13,695 bases of DNA from Actinomycetota bacterium (GCA_005884985.1 VAYK01000197.1:1-13695), one strand, 5' to 3'. Positions 6,668 to 13,423 are shown, counted from the stretch's first letter. Notes: generated by a model not told the origin, from the letters alone. Numbers and translations: made by a program.

Positions 6668-7386
6668 CTTCCCTCCTCCTCGACCTCAACCCGCATCTTG
6701 TCGGCCAGCTCGCCGCCCAGGGCGTGCTCGCGGTCATCGACCTCGACCAACAGGGGGCCCCCGAAGGGCTGTTTGCCCGTGACTCGCAGCCGGGCGCCGG
6801 GGCGAATGCCGCGCTCGGCGAGATAGCGGAGCATCTCGGGGTCCGAGTCGGAGACCCGGGCGAAGGTCGCGGACTGCCCGTGCTCGAGCTTGGCGAGGGC
6901 GGTCGTCCGGTCGGCGGCCAGGTCGAGCTCCGGGGTGGGGATCGGGTCGCCGTGGGGGTCGAGCGTCGGGTTGCCCAGGTTCTCGGCGATCCGCCGCTCG
7001 AGCTCCTCTGAGATGTAGTGCTCGAGCACCTCGGCCTCGTCGTGAACACGGTCCCAGGGCATCTGCAGCGCCTGGGCGAGGAAGGCCTCCAGGAGCCGGT
7101 GGTGACGAATCACCTCGAGCGCCACCCTTTCGCCGGCGGCAGTCAGGCTGACGCCGTGGTAGGGCTGGTAGCGCACCAGCCCGAGCTCGTCGAGGCGCTT
7201 GACCATCGCGGTCACCGAGGACGGCGCCACCGCGAGCCGGTCGGCGAGCGCCGAGGTCGAGACCGGACCGGCCTGCTGTCGCTGCAGCGCGTAGATCGCC
7301 TTCGCGTAGTCCTCGACGGCATCGGAGGCGGGGGCGCTGCGGCGCTGATCGAGGTGAGCCCTGCTCGAGGTCCGTGTGTGCGACAT
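6664..7386 (-). CDS. mntR: Manganese-responsive DtxR-family repressor
   Basis: 240 residues: winged helix-turn-helix (about 20-85, with APSSVTAMVKRLDELGLV), metal-binding and dimer domain (about 88-150) and a C-terminal SH3/FeoA-like domain (about 160-236). Aligned to DtxR and B. subtilis MntR from memory, the primary site has D26 (MntR D8; DtxR Met10), E119 (MntR E99; DtxR Cys102), E122 and H123. The Asp and Glu replacing Met and Cys are what distinguishes Mn-sensing MntR from iron-sensing DtxR/IdeR. The second site residues H96, E100 and H115 are present too. It should repress Mn2+ uptake when Mn is plentiful, and the overlapping mntH downstream fits. The ATG at 7386 has no ribosome site; an 18-bp palindromic operator lies 13-30 bp upstream, so it is probably autoregulated. 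Confidence 0.92.
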   Translation of the reverse strand: MSHTRTSSRAHLDQRRSAPASDAVEDYAKAIYALQRQQAGPVSTSALADRLAVAPSSVTAMVKRLDELGLVRYQPYHGVSLTAAGERVALEVIRHHRLLEAFLAQALQMPWDRVHDEAEVLEHYISEELERRIAENLGNPTLDPHGDPIPTPELDLAADRTTALAKLEHGQSATFARVSDSDPEMLRYLAERGIRPGARLRVTGKQPFGGPLLVEVDDREHALGGELADKMRVEVEEEGR

Positions 7387-7398
7387 GATGAAATCTGG

Positions 7399-7416
7399 AT
7401 TTAGCCTAGCCTAAAT
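7399..7416. promoter_or_regulatory. DtxR/MntR-family operator between mntR and ygfZ
   Basis: ATTTAGCCTAGCCTAAAT is an 18-bp palindrome with one mismatched pair. Its minus-strand form shares 14 of 19 bases with the IdeR/DtxR consensus as I remember it (TTAGGTTAGGCTAACCTAA). It contains a TAGGCT that could be the mntR -10 box, so bound repressor would block mntR-mntH transcription. Confidence 0.75.
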
Positions 7417-7422
7417 GCACGG

Positions 7423-7432
7423 GGCACGTGCC
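7423..7432. promoter_or_regulatory. 10-bp palindrome GGCACGTGCC in the ygfZ -35 region
   Basis: A perfect palindrome with a CACGTG core, 24-33 bp upstream of the ygfZ start. It takes the place where a -35 box would be expected, so a second regulator could bind here. Function unknown. Confidence 0.35.
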
Positions 7433-7442
7433 GACACCTCCC

Positions 7443-7448
7443 TACAAT
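7443..7448 (+). promoter_or_regulatory. -10 box (TACAAT) of a leaderless ygfZ transcript
   Basis: TACAAT, close to the TATAAT consensus, is followed by 7 nt and the GTG at 7456. No Shine-Dalgarno exists between them, so initiation at the start codon itself is expected. Confidence 0.55.
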
Positions 7449-7455
7449 CCGTCCC

Positions 7456-8406
7456 GTGAACCCCGAGGTGGTCGAGCTCGACGGGCAGTACCGCGCCCTG
7501 CGAGAGGGCGGCGGCCTCGTCGATCGCTCCGAGCGCGGCAAGCTGGTGGTCAGCGGCCCGGACGCGGTCGACTTCCTCCAGGGCCAGCTCACCAACGACG
7601 TCGAGGCGCTCGCCCCGGGGGACGGCTGCTATGCGGCGCTGCTCGACCGCAAGGGTCACATGCAGGCGGACATGCGGGTGCTCCGCCTCGCCGAGCAGGA
7701 GGTATGGCTTGACACCGAGCCGGGGGCCGCGGATGCGGTCGTGCGTCACCTCTCGACCTACAAGGTTGGTCGCCAGGTCGAGATCGCCGAGCCCGGCTCC
7801 GAGCTGGCGATCCTGTCGCTGGTCGGCCCCGCGGCGGGCGATGTGACCGGGACCGGGCCGCTGGCCCCCGAGCACGCCCACCGCGAGCTCGAGGTGGGCA
7901 GCGTCAGCTGCCGCGCCGTCGCCACGGACCTCGGCATCGACCTCATCTGCCCGGCCAGCGAAGCCCCGGACGTCGCCGAGGCGCTGGTCGAAGCGGGCGC
8001 GGCCGAGGTCAGCGAGCCGGCGGCCGAAATCCTGCGCGTCGAGTCCGGACGCCCGCGCTTCGGCCGCGAGATGAGCGCCGCCACGATCCCGCAGGAGGCC
8101 GGGATCGACGGACGCGCCGTGAGCTTCACCAAGGGCTGCTACATCGGCCAGGAGACGGTCGCCCGCCTGCATTACAAGGGCAAGCCCAACCGCCACCTGC
8201 GCGGCCTGCGGCTCGAGGCGCCGGTCACAGAGGACGACCCGATCGCGCTCGATGACCGCGAGGTCGGGCGGATCGGGACGGCCGTCATCTCTCCCGCGCA
8301 CGGGCCGATCGCGCTGGCCGTGATCCGCCGCGAGGCCGAGCCCGGGGCGCTGGTCGAAGTTGGCGAGCGCGGCGTGGGCGCCCGGGTGGTGGAGCTTCCA
8401 TTCTGA
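7456..8406 (+). CDS. ygfZ: YgfZ/GcvT-like folate-binding protein (Fe-S maturation and tRNA modification)
   Basis: 316 residues, the usual size. The family signature K-G-C-Y-x-G-Q-E is present as KGCYIGQETV (about residues 226-235), and the N-terminal half has VSGPDAVDFLQGQLTNDV, typical of the family. In E. coli YgfZ binds tetrahydrofolate and supports assembly or repair of iron-sulfur enzymes such as the tRNA methylthiotransferase MiaB; the signature Cys matters there. The protein is cytosolic. The GTG start follows a TACAAT box by 7 nt, hence leaderless. It is divergent from mntR across 69 bp that carry the MntR operator, so metal control of ygfZ is possible, though not shown. Confidence 0.9.
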   Translation: MNPEVVELDGQYRALREGGGLVDRSERGKLVVSGPDAVDFLQGQLTNDVEALAPGDGCYAALLDRKGHMQADMRVLRLAEQEVWLDTEPGAADAVVRHLSTYKVGRQVEIAEPGSELAILSLVGPAAGDVTGTGPLAPEHAHRELEVGSVSCRAVATDLGIDLICPASEAPDVAEALVEAGAAEVSEPAAEILRVESGRPRFGREMSAATIPQEAGIDGRAVSFTKGCYIGQETVARLHYKGKPNRHLRGLRLEAPVTEDDPIALDDREVGRIGTAVISPAHGPIALAVIRREAEPGALVEVGERGVGARVVELPF

Positions 8407-8414
8407 GCACCCAC

Positions 8415-8434
8415 CGACGCCTCGGAGCGCGTCG
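8415..8434 (+). terminator. Weak hairpin after ygfZ
   Basis: CGACGC and GCGTCG form a 6-bp stem around an 8-nt loop just after the ygfZ stop. Only two Ts follow, so this is a poor intrinsic terminator at best. Confidence 0.25.
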
Positions 8435-8440
8435 TTAGGC

Positions 8441-8446
8441 TAGGGT
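8441..8446 (+). promoter_or_regulatory. -10 box (TAGGGT) of a leaderless lipoprotein transcript
   Basis: TAGGGT is separated by 7 nt from the ATG at 8454, and no ribosome site is present. The overlapping TTAGGCTAGG (8435-8444) is identical to part of the MntR operator upstream of mntR. Confidence 0.5.
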
Positions 8447-8453
8447 TGCGCCA

Positions 8454-8885
8454 ATGAGCACCAGGGGTGCTGGGACAGGGCCGCGGCGTGCGCGGCAAGC
8501 GTCCTGCGCAGCGCTCGCCATCTTGGCCGCGCCGTTGCTTGGGGCGTGCGGCTCGAGCGACTTCGCCAACCAGCCTCGACCGGCGCCGCCAATCGAGGTG
8601 ACCGCGCAGGTCGGAGGGGACCACGTCGTCGTCTCGCCCGACCACTTCGGCGCCGGCCTGGTCACGTTCACGATCGCCAACCTCTCGGAGTCACCGGTCC
8701 GGTTCACGCTCAGCGGGCCGAAGCACGCCGCGACCCCGCCGATTCAGCCCGGCGTTCCGGCAAACATGAAGCTCGATCTTCCCCAGGGCAGCTATCAGGC
8801 GAGCGCCGGACAGGGAGCCCAGTCCGTCCCCGTCAAGGTCGGGCCGGAGCGCACGAGCTCGAGGAACAAGCTTCAGCTGCCCTAG
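8454..8885 (+). CDS. Small secreted lipoprotein of unknown function
   Basis: 143 residues. The N-terminus has a basic region (GPRRARQ), a hydrophobic stretch (AALAILAAPLL) and a lipobox LGAC with Cys32, so it should be a lipid-anchored protein outside the membrane. The mature part, about 110 residues, is rich in beta-prone segments: HVVVSPDHFGAGLVTFTIANLSESPVRFTLSG, then a PNMKLDL-like stretch. This resembles the cupredoxin-like or immunoglobulin-like folds of small extracytoplasmic proteins. Apart from the lipidated Cys there is no Cys and no clear His/Met copper set, so copper binding is not supported. Its stop codon directly abuts the stop of the convergent gene. I do not recognise a named family. 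Confidence 0.75.
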   Translation: MSTRGAGTGPRRARQASCAALAILAAPLLGACGSSDFANQPRPAPPIEVTAQVGGDHVVVSPDHFGAGLVTFTIANLSESPVRFTLSGPKHAATPPIQPGVPANMKLDLPQGSYQASAGQGAQSVPVKVGPERTSSRNKLQLP

Positions 8886-10160
8886 TTAGGCCTCGTCGGC
8901 CTCGGCGATCAGCGACTCGATTCGCTCCAGCTTCGCGCGCACCGCCTCGACCATCGCATCGAGGTTGGCGCGCGCCTTGTCCGAGCTGGTCTTGATCCCG
9001 GTAAGTGACGAGCGGATCGCCTGGGCCTGCTTCAGGGTCGAGACCGCCTCCGCGGCGGCGTCGCGGACGGCGGCGGCGTCGACCTGCAGGTCGCCCTCGC
9101 GGGCCAGCTTTAGCCGCGCCGCGGCCAGGCGGTAGGCGGTTTCGAGCGGCAAGCCCTCGGGCTCGTCCCGGTCCACCGCGACGATCAACTTGTTGCCCTC
9201 GTACTCGTGCAACTGCTGGCGACCGGCGGGCACTCGCTCCTCGCCGGCCACAACGAGCACCGCGTAGCCGGCGGCACGCGCCACCATGCCCTCGTTGAGC
9301 TCGGCCCAAGCCTCGTTCTTGGACAGCTTCGTGTCCTTGGCCTCGAACACGATTCGGCCAGCCGACGGCCCCTCGGCCGCCTCGAGCTCGACCAAGGTGT
9401 CTCCCTTCCTGCCCCCGCCCTCGGCCTGCTCGCCGCCGGTGTGCGTCGCGAAATCCCCGCGCGATGAGGCAATTCCCTCGATCGCAGCGTGGACCCGTGC
9501 CTCGAAGCCGAGGCCCTTGCGGGTGCCGGCCGCCTCGGCCTCGGCCACGAGCCGGTCGGCCTCGTCGTCCTTACTCAGCTCGACCACCTCGCGGGTCAGG
9601 GCTTCGAGCCGGCTGCGAAGCGCCTCCTCGCCGGCTTGCTGGCGGGCGCCGAGGTCGCGGAAGGCCCGCACGATCGCCCCCTTGAAGTCCGTGAGCGGAT
9701 TGGCTCCGTCCTCCGCCGAGAATTGCTTCAGCAGGGCCGTGCGCTGCTCATCGAGCGCACCGCGCACGAGCTCCGCGATCTCTTTTTGGACTGATCCGTC
9801 GCGACCGCCGTCGAAGTTGTGGGAGATCCGCTCGGCGAGCTTCTCGTCGCCGGCCTCGAGCGACCTCGTGAGGCGCTCCCGCAGCTCGCCGGCATGGCGC
9901 TCGAACTCGGCCCGCACGTAGTCCACCTCGGCGGCCGCGTCCTCGCGGTCCAGCACCCGGGCACCGATCTCGATCGCGTCCACCACCGTGCGGGTGGCTT
10001 CCTGGCCCCCCTCCACGCGCTCGCGGACGACCCGCGCGGCGCGCTTGTCGGTGACCGTGAGACGCTCGATCACCAGCCGGTCGTCCAGGGCGCGGACCAC
10101 GCCGTCGCCCTGCGCGGGTGGCCTGTCAAGGGGTAGCTGTGGCTTCTCCGAGGCTTCCAT
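8886..10160 (-). CDS. Predicted PD-(D/E)XK nuclease-fold protein with long helical flanks
   Basis: 424 residues, not a family I can name. Residues about 25-210 are charged and helical, likely coiled coil. Residues about 214-335 look like a restriction-endonuclease-fold core: E220 in KGLGFE, D254 in KGDTLVELE, and E273-A-K275 in RIVFEAKD, followed by SKNEAWAELNEG and a strand pair (AVLVVAG, KLIVAVD). The E..D..ExK spacing is what active PD-(D/E)XK enzymes show. The last 90 residues are again helical. There is no methyltransferase or helicase nearby, so it is not an ordinary restriction system; a DNA repair or recombination accessory role, as with RmuC-like proteins, is a guess. The ATG at 10160 has a TACTTT box 11 nt upstream and no ribosome site. 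Confidence 0.75.
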   Translation of the reverse strand: MEASEKPQLPLDRPPAQGDGVVRALDDRLVIERLTVTDKRAARVVRERVEGGQEATRTVVDAIEIGARVLDREDAAAEVDYVRAEFERHAGELRERLTRSLEAGDEKLAERISHNFDGGRDGSVQKEIAELVRGALDEQRTALLKQFSAEDGANPLTDFKGAIVRAFRDLGARQQAGEEALRSRLEALTREVVELSKDDEADRLVAEAEAAGTRKGLGFEARVHAAIEGIASSRGDFATHTGGEQAEGGGRKGDTLVELEAAEGPSAGRIVFEAKDTKLSKNEAWAELNEGMVARAAGYAVLVVAGEERVPAGRQQLHEYEGNKLIVAVDRDEPEGLPLETAYRLAAARLKLAREGDLQVDAAAVRDAAAEAVSTLKQAQAIRSSLTGIKTSSDKARANLDAMVEAVRAKLERIESLIAEADEA

Positions 10161-10171
10161 GAGGACTCACG

Positions 10172-10177
10172 AAAGTA
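10172..10177 (-). promoter_or_regulatory. Possible -10 box (TACTTT) for the PD-(D/E)XK gene
   Basis: Lies 11 nt before the ATG at 10160 on the minus strand, predicting a leader of about 4-5 nt. No ribosome site is seen. Confidence 0.35.
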
Positions 10178-10205
10178 GTCGGGGCATCGGACGGGAACCT
10201 GACGG

Positions 10206-10211
10206 TAGGAT
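10206..10211 (+). promoter_or_regulatory. Possible -10 box (TAGGAT) for ccr
   Basis: TAGGAT would give a transcript start near 10218 and a leader of about 35 nt that includes the AGGAG ribosome site at 10244-10248, 4 nt before the GTG start. Confidence 0.3.
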
Positions 10212-10252
10212 GCGGCCGCCTTCCGACCGTTTCCCACCCGAACAGGAGAACC

Positions 10253-11770
10253 GTGGCCGTAGACGTATCCGAGGTCTCGAAGCTCGACGTCGAGCCGGGC
10301 GAGCTGCCGAGTGCGATGGCCGCCTGGGTGATCCGCGCCGAGCGCGAAGGCGAGCCGAAGGATGCTTTCCAGCTCGAGGAGATCGAGGTGCCGCAGCCGG
10401 GCCCCTTCGAGGTGATCGTCAGGGTGATGGCCGCGGGCGTCAACTTCAACAACGTCTGGGCGGCGCTCGGCAAGCCCGTGTCGGTGTTCGGCTACGGCGA
10501 CCATCCCCAGTGGGGGCACCACATCGGCGGCTCCGACGCCTCCGGCCTCGTCTGGAAGGTCGGCGAGGGCGTCACCAAGTGGAAGCCCGGCGACGAGGTC
10601 GTGATCCACTGCAACCAGGCCTCCTACGAGGACGTCGAGGTGCACGGCCTCGACCCGCTCGCCGCTCCGAGCCAGATGATCTGGGGGTACGAGACCACCT
10701 GGGGGTCGTTCGCCCAGTTCTCCAAGGTCCAGGCGCAGCAGCTGCTGCCGAAGCCGCAAAACCTGTCCTGGGTCGAGTCCTCGGCCTACGGGCTCACGTA
10801 CTTCACGGCCTACCGGATGCTGATCGACCGCTGCAAGATCCAGGCGGGCCACAACGTGCTGATCTGGGGCGCCGCCGGCGGCCTGGGCGTGTTCGCCACC
10901 CAGCTCTGCAAGGCGGCGGGGGCCAACGCGGTGGGCGTCGTCTCCTCCGACGAAAAGGGGGAGTTGGTCAAGAAGCTTGGTGCCGTCGACTACATCAACC
11001 GCACAGAGTTCGCCGGGATGATGCGACAGGGGGGCGAGTCGGCGGAGGAGGAGAAGGAGCGCTTCAAGGTCTCGCGGGGCTTCGCCAAGCGGGTGAAGGA
11101 GATCCTCGGCGACGCCCCCGACGTCGTCTTCGAGCACGTCGGACAGGCGACCTTCCCCACGTCGGTCCTGGTCGTGAAGCCGTTCGGCAAGGTGGTCATC
11201 TGCGGGGCCACCTCCGGCTACAACCTCGACTTCGACGTCCGCTACCTGTGGATGCGCCAAAAGGAGATCCTCGGCTCGCACTTCGCCAACGCGTATGAGT
11301 GCATGCGCGCCAACAAGCTGATGGCGGAGGGCAAGATCCGGCCGGTGCTGTGGCAGGCGATGGGCTTCGAGGGACGAGGGAAAGCACACCGAGGGTCCGG
11401 GCGCGATCCGGGCCGAGGTCGGGACCTGAGCCTGACGGCGCTGATTCAGGTGGCCGACCTCAACTACATCGACTGGCACATCCACCCCCTCCGGGCCGAG
11501 CGGTGGCTGGAGATCTGGAGGCCCGCCCTCGACCGCGCCCTCGCCTTCGGCGCCAAGTCGTCCTACCTGACTCGGGACGTCGACGACCCCCTCCACTTCC
11601 GCCAGGTGACGGTCTGGGACGATCACGCCGACTTCGAGCGCTACTGGTACTCGGACGAGATCTCCGCCCTTCGCGAAGCCGCCCTCAACTACTTCAACAA
11701 GCCCCTGCTGCCGAGCTGGCACACGATGGCCGTCGACGCCTCGCCTATTTCGCCTCCTCAGCCCGTTTGA
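10253..11770 (+). CDS. ccr: Crotonyl-CoA carboxylase/reductase, frame-fused at its C-terminus to an ABM-like protein
   Basis: Residues 1-374 are a crotonyl-CoA carboxylase/reductase (zinc-less MDR family), which converts crotonyl-CoA, CO2 and NADPH to ethylmalonyl-CoA in the ethylmalonyl-CoA pathway or for polyketide precursors. Seen: VMAAGVNFNNVW with the Asn of the CO2 pocket (N66), WGYETTWGSFAQF with Y146-E147, the NADPH loop GAAGGLGVFATQL (206-218), and H343 in GSHFAN; these match the known CO2-binding Asn, Phe/Tyr-Glu and His. After GFEG (ends 11374) the usual AEAH...NKHLGK..VLV end is missing. A likely authentic tail (DEGK...AIRAEVGT, stop 11427-11429) sits in the +1 frame. The open frame instead reads through junk into the next gene. 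The lost DNA is 3n+2 bases, perhaps 70-90. AGGAG at 10244-10248 precedes the GTG. Confidence 0.88.
   Translation: MAVDVSEVSKLDVEPGELPSAMAAWVIRAEREGEPKDAFQLEEIEVPQPGPFEVIVRVMAAGVNFNNVWAALGKPVSVFGYGDHPQWGHHIGGSDASGLVWKVGEGVTKWKPGDEVVIHCNQASYEDVEVHGLDPLAAPSQMIWGYETTWGSFAQFSKVQAQQLLPKPQNLSWVESSAYGLTYFTAYRMLIDRCKIQAGHNVLIWGAAGGLGVFATQLCKAAGANAVGVVSSDEKGELVKKLGAVDYINRTEFAGMMRQGGESAEEEKERFKVSRGFAKRVKEILGDAPDVVFEHVGQATFPTSVLVVKPFGKVVICGATSGYNLDFDVRYLWMRQKEILGSHFANAYECMRANKLMAEGKIRPVLWQAMGFEGRGKAHRGSGRDPGRGRDLSLTALIQVADLNYIDWHIHPLRAERWLEIWRPALDRALAFGAKSSYLTRDVDDPLHFRQVTVWDDHADFERYWYSDEISALREAALNYFNKPLLPSWHTMAVDASPISPPQPV
11432..11770 (+). CDS. Small ABM-like (dimeric alpha/beta barrel) protein, fused in frame to ccr
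   Basis: About 100-112 residues in the same frame as the broken ccr. The pattern ALIQVADLNYIDWHI, WLEIWRPALDRALAFGA, FRQVTVWDDHADFERYWYS and a final helix with PLLPSWHTM resembles the antibiotic-biosynthesis-monooxygenase-like ferredoxin folds that work as dimers, often on small aromatic or quinone substrates. The function here is unknown. The true start is unclear because no ATG or TTG is available: CTG at 11432, ATT at 11444 or GTG at 11450 are options. I infer that it is a separate gene just behind the real ccr stop at 11429. Its stop lies 26 bp inside the end of the convergent coiled-coil gene. Confidence 0.5.
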   Translation: MTALIQVADLNYIDWHIHPLRAERWLEIWRPALDRALAFGAKSSYLTRDVDDPLHFRQVTVWDDHADFERYWYSDEISALREAALNYFNKPLLPSWHTMAVDASPISPPQPV

Positions 11771-13358
11771 CCCTATCCGCAGGCTCGGGCGCGGACTGGT
11801 CCGGATCAGCCTCCCCTTGACCGATTCCGAGCCGTGCGCGGATCCCGCGACGCCCTGAGCCAAGCCTGCGGGCCTCGGCCTCGAGCTCGCTGGACCGCGA
11901 TTGCGCTTCGCGCAGTCGCCGGTCGGCCTCCTGCGCCGCCTCCTCTGCTCGACGCGCGTGTACCTCGCTCGCGCGCACGCGCGTCTCCGCCTCGCTGATC
12001 TGTCGCAACTGCTCACCCTCATCCGCTTGAAGGCGCGCGACGTGCTCCGCCCGGCCCGCCCGCTCCTCGGCGGCCTTTGCACGCGACTGCAGCGCCTCGA
12101 AGCGGCGCTGTGACTCCTGCTCCATTTTGTGCCGGGTCTCGCGCTCGCGCTCCAGTTCCCTCTTCATGGCATCGGCCGCCGCGGTCAGCTGCTCAATCCG
12201 CTGCATGGCCTCGGCATGCAGCACCTTGTCCTGCTCTCGATGGGTGCGCTCCGCGCTCAGCTGACGCTCGGCTTCCCGGGCGCGCCTGAGCATCTCTTCC
12301 TCGCGATGGGTCACCTGCTCGAGCTTTCCGCGAAGCTCCTCGGCTCGTTTGCCGAACTGCGCCTGCGCCTCGGCAAAACGCTGCTCGAAGCCCTGCTCGA
12401 CGCTCTCTATTCGTTCTGTGTCGCTCTCGGCTCGTCGCCTGGCCTCCTCGCTCACGCGCTTCTCCTCCCGGCGAGAGAGCTTTTGCGTCAGCTCGCTCAC
12501 CTGCTGGTGGGCGGCGGCAAGCTCACGCCGCCCTGCTTCCGCGCGGATACGTGTCTCGGCCTCGCGCTCAGCCAGCCCCTCCAGCTCGGCACGGAGTTTT
12601 TGCGTGCGTTCCTCGAGCTGCGCCTCTGCCACCTTCAGGCGTTCCGCCTCCGCGGTGTGCGCGAGCTCCAGGTCCCGGCGAGCCTTGTCTTCAGAGTGCT
12701 CCCGCGCGCGTTCAGCCGCCTCCGCTCGGGTCCGTGCCTCGGCCTCCCGGCGAGCCAGCGCCTCCAGCTCCGAGCGATACTTCTCGGTGCGCGCGCCGAG
12801 GTCGTCCTCGACGGCCTTCAGGCGCTCCGCGCCCTCGGCCCGAGCAAGCTCCAGGTCGCGGCGGGCCCTGTCTTCAGACTCCTGCCGCCCACGTTCAGCC
12901 GCCTCCGCTCGGGTCCGTGCCCTGGCCTCGCGGTAAGCCAGCCCCTCCAGCTCGGCGCGGAGCCGACCAGTGATGGAGGGATCCGCCGGCGCGACCACCT
13001 CCTCTCCCTCGCCCCCCGTGCTCGCCTCGCCCTCGACAACGCCCCGGCGCCGAAGGCGACTCATCTCCCTCTCCTGCCGTCGGGCCTCCTTCGCGCGGCG
13101 CCACTGCTCTCGCTGCTCCTTTCTCTTTTCCGCCCGGGCACTCCGCTTCTCGGCCCTCACCCGCTTTCTCTCGGCACGCGCCCGGAGGCGCGCCTCGGCC
13201 GCGTCTTCGGTGGCAGCCTCCTGACCCGCAGGCTCGGCCGTGGCGCTCGACCAAGCCACTTTGTCTCCAGCCTCAGGATCTTCAGCCTCGGGAGTGCGCG
13301 CCCGCGGCTCGTCGGGCTCGGCCGGCTTGATCTTGGATGCAGCCTGCTCGTCGGGCAT
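11745..13358 (-). CDS. Long coiled-coil protein with 61-residue tandem repeats, function unknown
   Basis: 537 residues from the ATG at 13358. An adjacent in-frame GTG at 13361 is possible. Residues 1-60 are acidic and Ala/Pro/Glu-rich, presumably disordered. Then comes a very basic helix (RLRARAERKRVRAEKR and on to RRKEQREQWRR-like text), and about 400 residues of Glu/Arg/Ala-rich heptads with almost no Pro or Gly: a long coiled coil. It contains a 61-residue repeat that starts R(A/S)ELE(G/A)LA at protein residues about 134, 195 and 256 (two full copies plus a partial). The C-terminus is a short Gly/Arg linker and an acidic tail. No membrane segment or signal is present. It could be a cytoskeletal, polar-growth or nucleoid-associated scaffold; this is a guess from composition. 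No ribosome site is visible. Confidence 0.8.
   Translation of the reverse strand: MPDEQAASKIKPAEPDEPRARTPEAEDPEAGDKVAWSSATAEPAGQEAATEDAAEARLRARAERKRVRAEKRSARAEKRKEQREQWRRAKEARRQEREMSRLRRRGVVEGEASTGGEGEEVVAPADPSITGRLRAELEGLAYREARARTRAEAAERGRQESEDRARRDLELARAEGAERLKAVEDDLGARTEKYRSELEALARREAEARTRAEAAERAREHSEDKARRDLELAHTAEAERLKVAEAQLEERTQKLRAELEGLAEREAETRIRAEAGRRELAAAHQQVSELTQKLSRREEKRVSEEARRRAESDTERIESVEQGFEQRFAEAQAQFGKRAEELRGKLEQVTHREEEMLRRAREAERQLSAERTHREQDKVLHAEAMQRIEQLTAAADAMKRELERERETRHKMEQESQRRFEALQSRAKAAEERAGRAEHVARLQADEGEQLRQISEAETRVRASEVHARRAEEAAQEADRRLREAQSRSSELEAEARRLGSGRRGIRARLGIGQGEADPDQSAPEPADRVKRAEEAK
12530..12959 (-). repeat. 183-bp tandem repeat inside the coiled-coil gene
   Basis: Units start (minus strand) at 12959, 12776 and 12593, exactly 183 bp or 61 codons apart. 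The first two are full length and clearly similar in DNA and protein, for example EARTRAEAAER and ARRDLELA in both. The third keeps only about its first 20 codons. Exact spacing with little drift suggests an in-frame duplication. Confidence 0.85.
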
Positions 13359-13417
13359 CACGTAACACCGGTGAGCCGAGCCTCGCGCCTTACGGGGCTC
13401 GCCCAGCGAGATCGAAG

Positions 13418-13423
13418 AGCATA
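13418..13423 (-). promoter_or_regulatory. Possible -10 box (TATGCT) for the coiled-coil gene
   Basis: TATGCT on the minus strand in the 127-bp gap between the LysR gene and the coiled-coil gene; it predicts a leader of about 50 nt. No -35 box is clear. Confidence 0.3.

Noticed and set aside
10201..10232. Inverted repeat ACGGT...ACCGT upstream of ccr
   Set aside because: Only five matched bases over a long loop, within chance expectation.
10253..11770. Treating the ccr-ABM reading frame as a true bifunctional enzyme
   Set aside because: The conserved Ccr C-terminus is missing, the linker is Arg/Gly-rich out-of-frame text, and a credible native Ccr tail and stop exist in the next frame.
10070..12082. 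A 670-codon minus-strand open frame over ccr
   Set aside because: It runs antisense through recognisable ccr motifs and into other genes; composition is typical of a shadow frame.
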